From JAFLCA01 sp041907145 (GTDB lineage: Bacteria; Bdellovibrionota_C; UBA2361; JAFLCA01): a stretch of DNA of 30,092 nt. Both the position numbers and the translations under genes were made by a program. The notes under the pieces are model-generated. The model saw only the letters and a program-made list of their open reading frames with translations, did not search any database and was not told the DNA's origin. This document shows, piece by piece, positions 1-8,397 of this stretch; within the stretch, counting starts at the first letter, position 1; every line of letters starts with the position of its first letter. Location of the stretch: NCBI GenBank assembly GCA_041907145.1, contig JAYRHW010000235.1, positions 1 to 30,092 on the forward strand, read 5' to 3'.

Positions 1-1545
1 GAGTGGGAAGTCGAGGAGGAATCTCGCGGCAAACGAAACATCGTCGTCACCTCGATCCCATATGCCATCAACAAAGCGCAGTTGGTCGAGAAAATTGCCA
101 ATCTTATTGTCGAGAAAAAGGTACCGCAGCTTGTAGACGTGCGCGACGAATCAACTGACAAGGTGCGCGTGGTGCTTGAACTTGCCAGCGAGGCTGACCC
201 AGAGCGCGCCATGGCATATTTATTCAAGCATACGCCGCTCGAGAACGGATTCCCTGTCAATCTTACGGCACTCGTTCCAGGATCGAGCGGAGCAGCGGTT
301 CCGCAGCTCTTGTCTCTCAAGGACTGCCTGCAGCAATTCCTCACATTCCGCGAGGCCGTTACGCAGCGTCGCTTGGAATTCGAGCGCAAGACTCTGCTGG
401 AGCGCATCCATATTTTGGAAGGTTTGGTAAAGATTTATGACGCGTTGGACGAGGCGCTCAAAATCGTGCGTAAGAGTGACGGTCGTTCAGATGCAGCCGA
501 GAAGCTGCAGGCGCGCTTCAAGCTCAGCGAGCTTCAAGCGTTCGCCGTCGTCGACATGCGGATATACCAGTTGTCGCGCACGAATATCGAGGAAATTCGA
601 GCAGAGCTCGATTTGAAGGAAGCGCGTGTTAAGGAGATCGAAAAGATCTTGAAGAGCAAGGCCAAGATTTCCGAGATCGTGCGCAAGGATCTGGAGGCTG
701 TTGCAGAGCTTTATGGCGATAATCGACGCTGCAAGCTCGTGAAGGATGACGTCGAGCTCGAGTTCCGCGAAGAGGACTACGTCGTGCAGGAGGACGTCTA
801 CGCGATTGTTACGGTGGATGGCTGGTTGAAGCGGGTGCGGCAGACTAACGAACTAGGCTCGACCCGATTGAGAGAAGGGGATGCTATACTGCGAGCACTG
901 CCGCTCTCGACCTTGGACTCGGTGGCATTTTTCACCAACCTCGGTTCAGTCTTTGCCCTAAGAGTCGCGGACTTCCCATCCTCGAGCGGCTACGGCGATC
1001 CTGTGCAGAAGATCCTGAAGTTCAAGGATGGAGAGACCATTGTTGCCTGCTTTGGCATGAAAGCTTCGGAGCCTAAGCAGGGCGAGCTGTCACTTGCCAC
1101 CGGAGACACCCTGAAGGAGGGTGATGAGATCGTCCTCGTCTCCAAGGACGGAACGGGGTTTGCGCTGAAATTAACCGGTCTCGACGGAATCAAGCGAAAC
1201 GGAAAGCGCGCACTCAAGCTCCGAGACGGTGATTTCTTGGCGGCGGCTACGCATCTGGATAAGAAAATCGCCTTTTTTACTCAACGAGGGTCGGGGTTGA
1301 TAATTCAGGGCAAAGAAATACCGCAGCGCGATAGTGCAGCGGTCGGAGTTTCGCTCATGGGAGTCCGAGACGATGACAAGCTCGTCGCGGCAATTTCCTT
1401 CGTTTCCTCGGCGACGTTTGGCGTTACCAATGATTCGGGGAAGGTAGTCGAAGTCAAAAGCTCGGAGATGCTCGATGGACACCGGGCGCTCAAGGGCACT
1501 AAAGTGATCAGCCGCGGAGAAGTCAAGGCGGTAGCGAGGATTTAG
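1..1545 (+). CDS. parC: DNA topoisomerase IV subunit A (ParC), 5'-truncated by the window edge
   Basis: This is the C-terminal part (514 codons) of a type IIA topoisomerase A subunit. The reading frame is open from base 1, so the true start and the winged-helix domain with the catalytic tyrosine lie upstream of the window. The visible part has the tower and coiled-coil region: a DVRDES motif, then the QAFAVVDMRIYQLSRTN segment typical of GyrA/ParC, then a YGDNRR motif. A C-terminal beta-pinwheel follows. The pinwheel shows no QRRGGKG-type GyrA box; the corresponding place reads QTNELGSTRLREGD. That favours ParC (decatenation) over GyrA (supercoiling). The next gene, parE, starts 2 bp after the stop, so the two subunits are almost certainly co-translated. 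A second GyrA paralogue elsewhere in the genome would settle ParC versus GyrA. Confidence 0.87.
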   Translation, partial: EWEVEEESRGKRNIVVTSIPYAINKAQLVEKIANLIVEKKVPQLVDVRDESTDKVRVVLELASEADPERAMAYLFKHTPLENGFPVNLTALVPGSSGAAVPQLLSLKDCLQQFLTFREAVTQRRLEFERKTLLERIHILEGLVKIYDALDEALKIVRKSDGRSDAAEKLQARFKLSELQAFAVVDMRIYQLSRTNIEEIRAELDLKEARVKEIEKILKSKAKISEIVRKDLEAVAELYGDNRRCKLVKDDVELEFREEDYVVQEDVYAIVTVDGWLKRVRQTNELGSTRLREGDAILRALPLSTLDSVAFFTNLGSVFALRVADFPSSSGYGDPVQKILKFKDGETIVACFGMKASEPKQGELSLATGDTLKEGDEIVLVSKDGTGFALKLTGLDGIKRNGKRALKLRDGDFLAAATHLDKKIAFFTQRGSGLIIQGKEIPQRDSAAVGVSLMGVRDDDKLVAAISFVSSATFGVTNDSGKVVEVKSSEMLDGHRALKGTKVISRGEVKAVARI

Positions 1546-1547
1546 TC

Positions 1548-3482
1548 ATGGCCAAGGCAGCATCGCAGTATAGTGCAGCAGATATCGAAGTTCTCGAAGG
1601 ACTGGAGCCGGTTCGGCGCAGGCCCGGCATGTACATCGGCGGGACGGAAGGACCGGCAGGTCTTCATCATCTTGCCAAGGAGATCCTTGATAACTCCATT
1701 GATGAGGCCATGAACGGTCATGCCGACAGCATCACCTTAACTCTGCACAAGGATGGCGAGAGTATCACGGTCGAGGACAATGGCCGCGGAATTCCGGTTG
1801 ATATTCATCCGAAGTTCAAGAAATCAGCTCTGGAGTTGATTCTAACGACGCTGCACTCCGGCGGTAAATTCTCGGATCACAACTACGTATCTGCAGGCGG
1901 ATTGCATGGTGTCGGCGCCTCGGTCGTCAATGCGCTTTCTGAGACATTGACCGCGACCATCTCTCGAGATGGCTACAACTGGGAGCAAAGTTTCTGCCGC
2001 GGGAAGCCAACGTCGAAACTTACCAAGGGTGAGAAGACGAAGGCTCACGGAACTAGAATCTTCTTCAAGCCGGATGGCGACATATTCCGCAGCATTAAGT
2101 TCTCGGCGGAGCGGCTGGAGCGTCTGCTCGAGGAGAAGGCTTTTCTCAACAAGGGGCTTAAGCTCACGTTTGTCGATGAGGGTGGCAAGTCGGAGAAAAC
2201 ATTTTGTTTCGAGGACGGACTGAAGTCATTTCTAGGAGCGTTGCTGGCTAAGCAGGATCTGAAGCCGGTAGCCGAGGAGAGTTTTTATCTCGAGCGCGCC
2301 AATGGCATCAAGATTGAGGTTGCTTTCTGCTGGACCGAGGCTACGCAGGAAAAGATCCTATCGTACGTGAACGGTATTCATACCGCGCAAGGGGGAAGCC
2401 ATGAGGACGGCTTCAAGGCCGGACTATCCAAGGCGCTTAGAAACTACCTGTCTGTGCACGATCTTGCCCCAAAGGGCTTGAAGCTCGGCGGAGATGATTT
2501 CCGTGAAGGGATGTTTGCGGTGCTTTCGGTTAATGTCCCCGGGGCCGTGGCCCAGCTTCAGTTTCAGGGGCAGACCAAAGATAAGCTCAATAACCCCGAA
2601 GTCGAGGCTCCTGTCGATGCGCTTCTAAGAACCTTCGAGAACTCGCTCAATTCCAAGCCTAATATAGCGGCGCAAATTGTAGAACGCGTTGTGCTGGCCG
2701 CCAAGGCACGGGCTGCCGCGCGCAGCGCAGCGGAAGGAATTTCGCGCAAGGTCGGCGTGAGTCATCGCTTGAATTTGCCCGGTAAACTTGCCGACTGTTC
2801 GTCGAATCGTCAGGACAAGTGCGAATTGTTCATCGTAGAAGGGGACTCAGCAGGCGGCAGCGCGAAGCAGGGTCGTGACCGTGAGACGCAAGCGGTCCTG
2901 CCCTTACGTGGAAAGATCTTGAACTCCATTTCGGCCGGCGAAGGCAAGCTTAAGGACAATAAGGAGCTGCTCGATCTTGTGTCGGCGCTGGGCTGCGGTC
3001 TTGGCGAAGGAATGAGGCTCAATAAACTGCGCTACGGAAAGGTTATCATCCTCACCGATGCCGACGCAGACGGAATGCATATTTCATCTTTGCTGATGGC
3101 GTTCTTCTATAAGTTCATGCGGCCGCTCATCGATGCCGGTCATTTGTACATCGGACTTTCTCCCCTGTATCGAATTCGCACAGGTAGCGGAGCCAAGGAG
3201 GAGGATCACTGGGTCTATTCCGATGAAGAGAAGGAGAAATTTCTCAAATCGCTGGGTGGCAATAGAAAGGTACATATTACTCGATTCAAGGGCCTCGGCG
3301 AGATGAACCCCTCAACTCTCTGGGATACCACCCTGAATCCAAGGAATAGAAATATCCTTAGAATACGCGTAGATGATGCTGCCGAGGCCGACACCATGTT
3401 CGAGAGTTTGCTGGGTAAGGATTCATCCGACCGCTATCGCATGATTCAGGAAAACGCGCACAGACTTGAACTAGACGTCTAA
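1548..3482 (+). CDS. parE: DNA topoisomerase IV subunit B (ParE)
   Basis: ATPase subunit of topoisomerase IV, 644 aa, close to the usual ParE length and without the long insert of enterobacterial GyrB. The N-terminal GHKL ATPase has EILDNSIDEA (catalytic Glu45, Mg-binding Asn49), VEDNGRGIP (Asp77) and GGLHGVGASVVNALS. The transducer domain follows. The Toprim domain has IVEGDSAGGSA (Glu431) and TDADADGMH (Asp504/506/508), with RDRETQAVLPLRGKILN between them. The C-terminus carries the family motif RFKGLGEM. The ATG lies 2 bp after the parC stop, and GAGGA at 1536-1540, inside the end of parC, is a good ribosome site 7 nt upstream. The Toprim DADAD form and pairing with a ParC-like subunit favour ParE over GyrB. 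ParE acts with ParC to unlink replicated chromosomes. Confidence 0.9.
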   Translation: MAKAASQYSAADIEVLEGLEPVRRRPGMYIGGTEGPAGLHHLAKEILDNSIDEAMNGHADSITLTLHKDGESITVEDNGRGIPVDIHPKFKKSALELILTTLHSGGKFSDHNYVSAGGLHGVGASVVNALSETLTATISRDGYNWEQSFCRGKPTSKLTKGEKTKAHGTRIFFKPDGDIFRSIKFSAERLERLLEEKAFLNKGLKLTFVDEGGKSEKTFCFEDGLKSFLGALLAKQDLKPVAEESFYLERANGIKIEVAFCWTEATQEKILSYVNGIHTAQGGSHEDGFKAGLSKALRNYLSVHDLAPKGLKLGGDDFREGMFAVLSVNVPGAVAQLQFQGQTKDKLNNPEVEAPVDALLRTFENSLNSKPNIAAQIVERVVLAAKARAAARSAAEGISRKVGVSHRLNLPGKLADCSSNRQDKCELFIVEGDSAGGSAKQGRDRETQAVLPLRGKILNSISAGEGKLKDNKELLDLVSALGCGLGEGMRLNKLRYGKVIILTDADADGMHISSLLMAFFYKFMRPLIDAGHLYIGLSPLYRIRTGSGAKEEDHWVYSDEEKEKFLKSLGGNRKVHITRFKGLGEMNPSTLWDTTLNPRNRNILRIRVDDAAEADTMFESLLGKDSSDRYRMIQENAHRLELDV

Positions 3483-3612
3483 AAAGATTAAGAATACCAG
3501 TCGATTATTAGGGTTAGGAAGGCTCTCGATTCTTTGCCGACAGCAGGCTGCCTATGCAGCCGATACTATCCAGAGGCTGGTTAGTCCGAGGCAAGCTCTG
3601 AAAGATAACGGA

Positions 3613-4467
3613 ATGCTCAGTAAGGTCTTTCAAGAAGTTAAAAACACCGCAGTTCGGGTGGGTGCGGACCCGCACTGGCTCAAGGCAGGGGAGATCCCTC
3701 AATTCAAGACCGTCGAAACGGACACCAATTCGCCTGGCATCGCGGGCCCGGAGCTCATTCTTTTGCATGGTTTGCTCGGGGCGCTCTCGAATTGGGATTC
3801 AGTATTTCCAATGCTGGCTCAATTTTGCCGTCCCATCGCCTTGCATCTTCCCATTTTAACCGCGCATCGTTCTGAGGTTAAGGTCAAATCGCTGGCGTCC
3901 TACACTGAGTTCTTCGTGCGGCAGCGCTCTCTGCAGCCTGTGGCGCTGTGCGGAAATTCCTTGGGCGGACATGTCGCGATGCGGCTTTGTTTAGCAGCAC
4001 CTGAACTCGTCGATTGCTTGGTACTTTCCGGCACCTCCGGTCTCTATGAGCATTCGGTCGATGCGCTCCCGGTGCGTCCGGATCGCAAGTATATTCGTGA
4101 GCATATCGGGCGAGTATTCAGTAATGAGCACTTCATTACCGATCCAGCAGTAGAGGAAATATATCAGATTCTCTCGAGCAGGATGAACGTTCTTAACATC
4201 ATCCATGCGGCCCGCAGCGCCAAGCGAGACAACCTCCTTAATGTGCTCAAGGAGATTAAGGTTCCAACTCTGCTCTTATGGGGTGAGGATGACGAGATAA
4301 CGACCATGGATGTTGCCGAGACATTCCACAAGAATATCCCTAATTCCAAGCTCGTAAGCATCAAGAAATGCGGCCACGCGCCCATGATTGAATATCCCGA
4401 GTGGTTTGCGCAGGAGACTGACAAGTTCCTCAAGCAGCATTCGCGATACTACAAAAAATCCAAGTAA
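3613..4467 (+). CDS. alpha/beta-fold hydrolase
   Basis: A 284-aa alpha/beta hydrolase of unknown substrate. Visible landmarks are the oxyanion-hole strand ILLHGLLGALSNW (about 49-61), the nucleophile elbow GNSLGGH with Ser116, the acid strand LLLWGEDDEIT with Asp227 (or Asp226), and His255 in CGHAPMIEYP. The triad therefore looks complete. There is no signal peptide, so a cytoplasmic location is likely. The first 40 residues are extra relative to the core fold, and the ATG has only a weak Shine-Dalgarno (CGGA directly upstream), so the start could lie elsewhere. The gene sits 130 bp after parE and 18 bp before the next gene, so it is probably co-transcribed with the latter. The closest general resemblance is to small esterases and C-C hydrolases of the MhpC/BioH type, but the sequence alone does not identify a reaction. 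Confidence 0.8.
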   Translation: MLSKVFQEVKNTAVRVGADPHWLKAGEIPQFKTVETDTNSPGIAGPELILLHGLLGALSNWDSVFPMLAQFCRPIALHLPILTAHRSEVKVKSLASYTEFFVRQRSLQPVALCGNSLGGHVAMRLCLAAPELVDCLVLSGTSGLYEHSVDALPVRPDRKYIREHIGRVFSNEHFITDPAVEEIYQILSSRMNVLNIIHAARSAKRDNLLNVLKEIKVPTLLLWGEDDEITTMDVAETFHKNIPNSKLVSIKKCGHAPMIEYPEWFAQETDKFLKQHSRYYKKSK

Positions 4468-4485
4468 CCTTCGCACGGAGGAGAT

Positions 4486-5040
4486 ATGTTGCGAGAAACA
4501 GCCAGCGAGCGTTTTGCGCTCGGTTCAGCAATGCCGCAGTTCGAACTTAAAAACGTCGATGGGAAAAAGCTTGGAGCGAGCTACCTGAAGGGCGCGAAAG
4601 CTGCTCTGGTTGTCTTCACCTGCAACCATTGTCCCTACGTGAAGGGCAGCGAAGAGATGCTCGTATCGATAGTCAAAAGATATGCTGAGCAGGGGCTCAA
4701 AACTCTCACCATCAATTCAAATGACGCGAGTCAGTACCCCGACGACAGCTTCGAGCATATGCAGGCCAAAACCAAGGCCATGCAGCTTCCTTATCCTTAT
4801 CTTTACGATGAAACTCAGGACGTGGCGCGGTTGTTCGATGCTGCTTGCACTCCCGAGTTCTATCTCTTCGATGCTGCCGGTAAGCTCGCCTACCATGGCA
4901 CCATCAACGATAGTCCGAGAGATCCGGACAAGGTGACCAAGGATCATTTATCGACGGCTATTGAGCAGGTACTTAAAGGGCAGAAGCCAAATCCAAGCTA
5001 TGTTCACCCGTTGGGCTGCAGTATCAAGTGGAAGCCCTAA
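4486..5040 (+). CDS. peroxiredoxin-like thioredoxin-fold protein (PRX-like 1 type)
   Basis: A 184-aa cytoplasmic protein of the AhpC/TSA-related 'thioredoxin family protein' group. The active-site motif is TCNHCPYVK with Cys46 and Cys49. The cis-proline loop CTPEFYLFD (Cys121, Pro123) and the C-terminal GCSIKWK ending are characteristic of this subgroup. It keeps the CxxC spacing of a disulfide reductase rather than a single peroxidatic cysteine, so thiol-disulfide exchange or peroxide reduction are both possible. The start is well supported: GGAGGA at 4477-4482 lies 3 nt before the ATG. It follows the hydrolase by 18 bp in the same direction. The extra Cys121 and Cys178 are visible, but what they do cannot be told from sequence. 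Confidence 0.88.
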   Translation: MLRETASERFALGSAMPQFELKNVDGKKLGASYLKGAKAALVVFTCNHCPYVKGSEEMLVSIVKRYAEQGLKTLTINSNDASQYPDDSFEHMQAKTKAMQLPYPYLYDETQDVARLFDAACTPEFYLFDAAGKLAYHGTINDSPRDPDKVTKDHLSTAIEQVLKGQKPNPSYVHPLGCSIKWKP

Positions 5041-5046
5041 CTAGAT

Positions 5047-5084
5047 AAAAAAAAGGTTAAGTGGGTGGGGGAACCCACTTAACC
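5047..5084 (-). terminator. Rho-independent terminator reading leftward
   Basis: A perfect 12-bp inverted repeat (GGTTAAGTGGGT at 5055-5066 and its complement at 5073-5084) encloses a 6-nt loop. Eight A residues (5047-5054) precede it on the + strand. Read on the - strand this is a strong stem followed by eight U, a textbook intrinsic terminator. Read on the + strand there is no U-tract after the stem, so it would be a poor terminator for the upstream + strand operon, although the stem could still pause polymerase or protect the 3' end. Confidence 0.8.
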
Positions 5085-5133
5085 AGGAGTCAGGCATTAT
5101 GATTTCACCGTCACAGAGGACGGCGAACTAAAG

Positions 5134-5209
5134 GGTTACCCCCACTGATGCGAAATCTGTGCCATCAAGGATTTAGGGCATTTAGCCGAGGGTTACCACT
5201 CTGGTTACC
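5134..5209. promoter_or_regulatory. cluster of three GGTTACC motifs, possible operator
   Basis: GGTTACC occurs at 5134-5140, 5191-5197 and 5203-5209. The first is the 9-bp odd palindrome GGGTTACCC. The last two are spaced 12 bp start to start, near one helical turn. The same 9-mer recurs just after tkt at 7360-7368. The motif also occurs at least once inside coding DNA, so the clustering, not the motif itself, is the evidence. Confidence 0.3.
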
Positions 5210-5326
5210 AATATCTCCCCTGGGACCTCGATCCATGGTTAGAATGGGGTAGCAAGGTAAATAGGTTGACTAATCGCTTGATTTCACACAACAAATTTGA
5301 GCCGCACAGGTAAGAAAGGATCCTGC

Positions 5327-7321
5327 ATGAGTACTCGACTACCCCTTGAACAGCTGAAGCGCCTGGCTACGACGGTCCGAGCCCTGTCAATCGATGGGGT
5401 AGAGAAGGCCAACTCAGGGCATCCCGGACTGCCGCTGGGTGCCGCGGACTTTGCCACGCTCTTATGGGCACAATACCTGCGCTTCAATCCCAAAGATCCT
5501 TCCTGGGCGGGACGAGATCGCTTCATTCTCTCCGCAGGTCACGGCTGCATGCTGTGGTACTCGCTTTTGAATTTATTCGGGTACGATCTCCCGATGTCAG
5601 AGCTGCAGAAATTCAGACAGTGGGAAAGCAAAACGCCCGGACATCCAGAATTCGGCATGACGCCGGGAATCGAGACAACCACTGGGCCGCTTGGGCAGGG
5701 TTCGGCGAATGCGGTTGGCATCGCACTTTCCGGCAAGATGTTTGCTGAGCGCTACTCACGGGATCTCTTTAATTTCCGTGTTTATGCTTTGGTGAGCGAC
5801 GGCGACTTGATGGAAGGTGTTGCTGCTGAGGCCGGCTCCTTGGCCGGGCATTTGGGCCTGAATAATTTGATTTACCTTTACGACGACAATCATATCTCGC
5901 TCGCCGGTGAGACCAAGGTTTGCTTCACCGAATCAGTAGCCAAACGCTATGAGGCATACGGCTGGTTTACTCAGAGCGTCGACGGGCATGATATGTTGGC
6001 CGTACAAACTGCGCTCGACAAAGCCCTCCAGGAGCCGTCGCGGCCAAGTCTTATCTGCTGCCGTACTATTTTAGGATTCGGCAGCCCGAACAAGAAGAAT
6101 ACTCACGACGTGCACGGCGCACCACTTGGAGCGGAGGAGCTCAAAGCTACCAAGAAGAATCTCGGTTGGCCTGAGTCGCCGAGCTTTTTGGTGCCCGACG
6201 ACATGAAGGATTTTCTTGGCTCTTTGATTGCCGAGAAAACTAAGGCTTACAGTGCTTGGCAGCGAGACTTTGACGCCTGGGCAAAGTCCGACAAGGATAA
6301 GGGCAAGGTTTACTGTGACCAGCTTTCCCGCGAGATCCCAGCTGCTTTGAAGCAAGACTTGATTACCGCGTTCGCGGACAATAAGAAGGATGCCACTCGT
6401 AATCTTTCGAACAAGGCTTTGCAGGTTATTGCCAAGCATGTGCCGTTCTTTGTGGGCGGATCGGCGGATCTTGATCCTTCTACCAAGACGTATCTGAAAG
6501 ATCAGGGCTCCGTAAACACAGGCAAATTTGCCGGCCGAAATATCCACTTCGGCGTGCGCGAACATGCCATGGGTTCAATCGTGAATGGTTTGGCATACAC
6601 GAGATCTTGGATTCCCTATTCCGCCACGTTTCTCGTGTTTGCCGACTATATGCGCCCTCCGATGCGCCTAGCCGCCATCTCTCATCTGCAGTCCCTGTTT
6701 CTCTTTACCCATGACAGTTTTTGGGTGGGGGAGGACGGTCCGACGCACGAACCGATTGAGCACTACATGGCGTTACGCTCCATTCCCAATCTATATGTCT
6801 TTAGACCTGCGGATGGCCTGGAAGTTGGCATGAGCTACTACGCCGCGCTGACGAAGAAGGATCGCCCGAGCACCCTGCTCTTTACGCGGCAAAATATCAC
6901 GCCCTTTGAGCGCGAGAAGAATTTTACCCCCGAGCAGATTCTGCGCGGAGGATACGTGGCAAGTGGAGCGGAAAATGCCGACCTAGTTATTGTCGCCACC
7001 GGCTCTGAAGTTGGAGTTTGCTGTGAGGCAGCGAAATTGCTTGCCTCTAAGGGTAAGAAGGCGCGGGTAGTATCTATCCCTTGTTGGGAGCTCTTTTTCG
7101 AGCAGGAGAAGAGCTATCGCGACTCGGTCATTCCGCCAAAGGCCAGGAAAGTCTCCGTGGAGTCGGGAATCACCTTGGGATGGGAGCGTGTCGTTGGATC
7201 CGATGCTCTGATGATCGGAGTGGATCACTATGGAGCCTCGGCGCCTGGCGAGCTGATTGCCGAGAAATTCGGCTTCACTTCTGCCTCAATTGCTACGAAA
7301 ATTGCGGATTGGCTACGTTAG
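5327..7321 (+). CDS. tkt: transketolase
   Basis: Thiamine-diphosphate enzyme of the non-oxidative pentose phosphate pathway, moving two-carbon units between ketose and aldose phosphates; cytoplasmic homodimer. The protein is 664 aa from ATG 5327, matching the usual length of about 660. Landmarks: SGHPG (His32), HPEFGMTPGIETTTGPLGQG (about 106-125), the ThDP/Mg motif SDGDLMEG through YDDN (158-188), FGSPNKKNTHDVHGAPLG, the catalytic glutamate in GVREHAMG (Glu412), and THDSFWVGEDGPTHEP. The frame can be extended upstream to a TTG at 5297, but ATG 5327 has AAAGGA at 5315-5320 with 6-nt spacing and gives the canonical N-terminus, so it is chosen. It stands alone, with a 286-bp gap before it and 176 bp after. 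Confidence 0.96.
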   Translation: MSTRLPLEQLKRLATTVRALSIDGVEKANSGHPGLPLGAADFATLLWAQYLRFNPKDPSWAGRDRFILSAGHGCMLWYSLLNLFGYDLPMSELQKFRQWESKTPGHPEFGMTPGIETTTGPLGQGSANAVGIALSGKMFAERYSRDLFNFRVYALVSDGDLMEGVAAEAGSLAGHLGLNNLIYLYDDNHISLAGETKVCFTESVAKRYEAYGWFTQSVDGHDMLAVQTALDKALQEPSRPSLICCRTILGFGSPNKKNTHDVHGAPLGAEELKATKKNLGWPESPSFLVPDDMKDFLGSLIAEKTKAYSAWQRDFDAWAKSDKDKGKVYCDQLSREIPAALKQDLITAFADNKKDATRNLSNKALQVIAKHVPFFVGGSADLDPSTKTYLKDQGSVNTGKFAGRNIHFGVREHAMGSIVNGLAYTRSWIPYSATFLVFADYMRPPMRLAAISHLQSLFLFTHDSFWVGEDGPTHEPIEHYMALRSIPNLYVFRPADGLEVGMSYYAALTKKDRPSTLLFTRQNITPFEREKNFTPEQILRGGYVASGAENADLVIVATGSEVGVCCEAAKLLASKGKKARVVSIPCWELFFEQEKSYRDSVIPPKARKVSVESGITLGWERVVGSDALMIGVDHYGASAPGELIAEKFGFTSASIATKIADWLR

Positions 7322-7497
7322 TAAAACTCGGATTTTAAAAATTATCCATTTGTTCGAGAGGGTTACCCGTCCCTTTTTGGCGATGGAGAGGGCGAATTAT
7401 CGCCTGCAATTCTTAATTAAATCAGGGATATTGTCGAAACTTTCATTGGCAGGCAAGGGGCTGGTTCTTAACCGACTACTGCTGGATGGGTGTTTTG

Positions 7498-8286
7498 ATG
7501 TCGCAGTTCGTTCTCTCTCAGCGCCAAAGTGGAGGAGTCCTCACGGAGTTCGTGATTGTAATTCCGATGCTGCTCGTCTTCTTCGTTGGTATCATGAGCG
7601 CGGGCCAGATGCTGGGACAACTTTCGTGGCTGTCGCAAGCGACCTACATCGGGGCTGTCTCAGGCACCAGTTCGGCGACGACCAACGTTCAGGATACAAT
7701 CAAGAACAATATCGAGCGGCTTCGAGATCTGCAGAGCTTACGGCAAGTCGATACCGATTCTACTTGGCAGGTGCATTCAACCATCAGTAATGGCACATTC
7801 TCCGGTAAGCCGATCGTTACCGTTGACGTGACGGCTCATGTATCTCCTCTCATGCAGTCGTTTATTCCGACCAATTTAGGTGCTTCGGCAGCCGCCGCGT
7901 ACTTGGTGCCGAATCCGGCCCAGTTTGCCAGTCTCAATAACTTCGCCAACCCAAGCGGGCTTTCAGGCTGTCCTATTGGGGGATGTCCGGCCGCCGTCAA
8001 TCCTCCGCCCAAGTGGTATTTCGGCGGATATTCTGCCAATAGCAATACAGACTATCTTGATTATTTGATGTCCGAGGGGAAGCTGGACAAGGAAGGCGCG
8101 CTTAAGACTCTCGATCTATTATCGAAGTATAACGAAATGCTGAAGGCGGGAGATCCAGCTGCCGAAAAGTACGCAGCAATGCTGCCCGCTGAACTCATAA
8201 AGGATGCCGGTCTCAAGCTACCTCAAGACGAGGGTCTGACGGCGACTGACGAAACCTTGGAAAATATTGTAATCGACTTCAAATAG
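7498..8286 (+). CDS. TadE-like pseudopilin, gene A of triad 1
   Basis: A 262-aa protein with a short basic N-terminus, then SGGVLTEFVIVIPMLLVFF: a prepilin-type site after Gly12 (Glu17 at +5) followed by one hydrophobic helix (about 14-35). This is the TadE/TadF minor pseudopilin layout of Tad (Flp) pilus systems. It would be cleaved by a prepilin peptidase and held in the inner membrane with its C-terminus outside. A central segment with FANPSGLSGC and a C-x4-C pair is shared with the triad 2 paralogue. The last 80 residues are a charged, mostly helical tail that the paralogue lacks. An ATG at 7486 is in frame, but ATG 7498 has the better upstream purine run (GGATGGG, 7484-7490). It precedes gene B by 111 bp. 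A structural or tip role is inferred from family and order. Confidence 0.75.
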   Translation: MSQFVLSQRQSGGVLTEFVIVIPMLLVFFVGIMSAGQMLGQLSWLSQATYIGAVSGTSSATTNVQDTIKNNIERLRDLQSLRQVDTDSTWQVHSTISNGTFSGKPIVTVDVTAHVSPLMQSFIPTNLGASAAAAYLVPNPAQFASLNNFANPSGLSGCPIGGCPAAVNPPPKWYFGGYSANSNTDYLDYLMSEGKLDKEGALKTLDLLSKYNEMLKAGDPAAEKYAAMLPAELIKDAGLKLPQDEGLTATDETLENIVIDFK

Positions 8287-8397
8287 CACCTGGCACCTGT
8301 ACTTTCTTGGCCCTTGCCGCACTGGTCTGGCAGATTTAGAATACAGTTCTTTCAGTTAAACTGACTCCTACTTCGACGACTCTCAACTGCTATTCAC

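Larger units (their letters stand above)
5041..5326. other. intergenic region upstream of tkt
   Basis: 286 bp without a convincing ORF. It holds the leftward terminator at its left end and the GGTTACC cluster in the middle. A TTGACT at 5266-5271 resembles a -35 box, but no good -10 lies at the right spacing, so no promoter is called for tkt. Confidence 0.6.

Noticed and set aside
3546..3561. 6-bp perfect hairpin between parE and the hydrolase (GGCTGC / GCAGCC, 4-nt loop)
   Set aside because: There is no U-tract after it on either strand, and the stem is too short to call a terminator with confidence.
5266..5294. Possible sigma-70 promoter for tkt starting with TTGACT
   Set aside because: No acceptable -10 hexamer lies 16-18 bp downstream.
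6071..6565. 164-codon - strand ORF inside transketolase
   Set aside because: It lies wholly antisense to a strongly supported gene and shows no recognisable motif or ribosome site.
7257..7790. 177-codon + strand ORF bridging the tkt end and gene A1
   Set aside because: It overlaps two supported genes in another frame, with Arg/Ser-rich shadow composition and no family resemblance.
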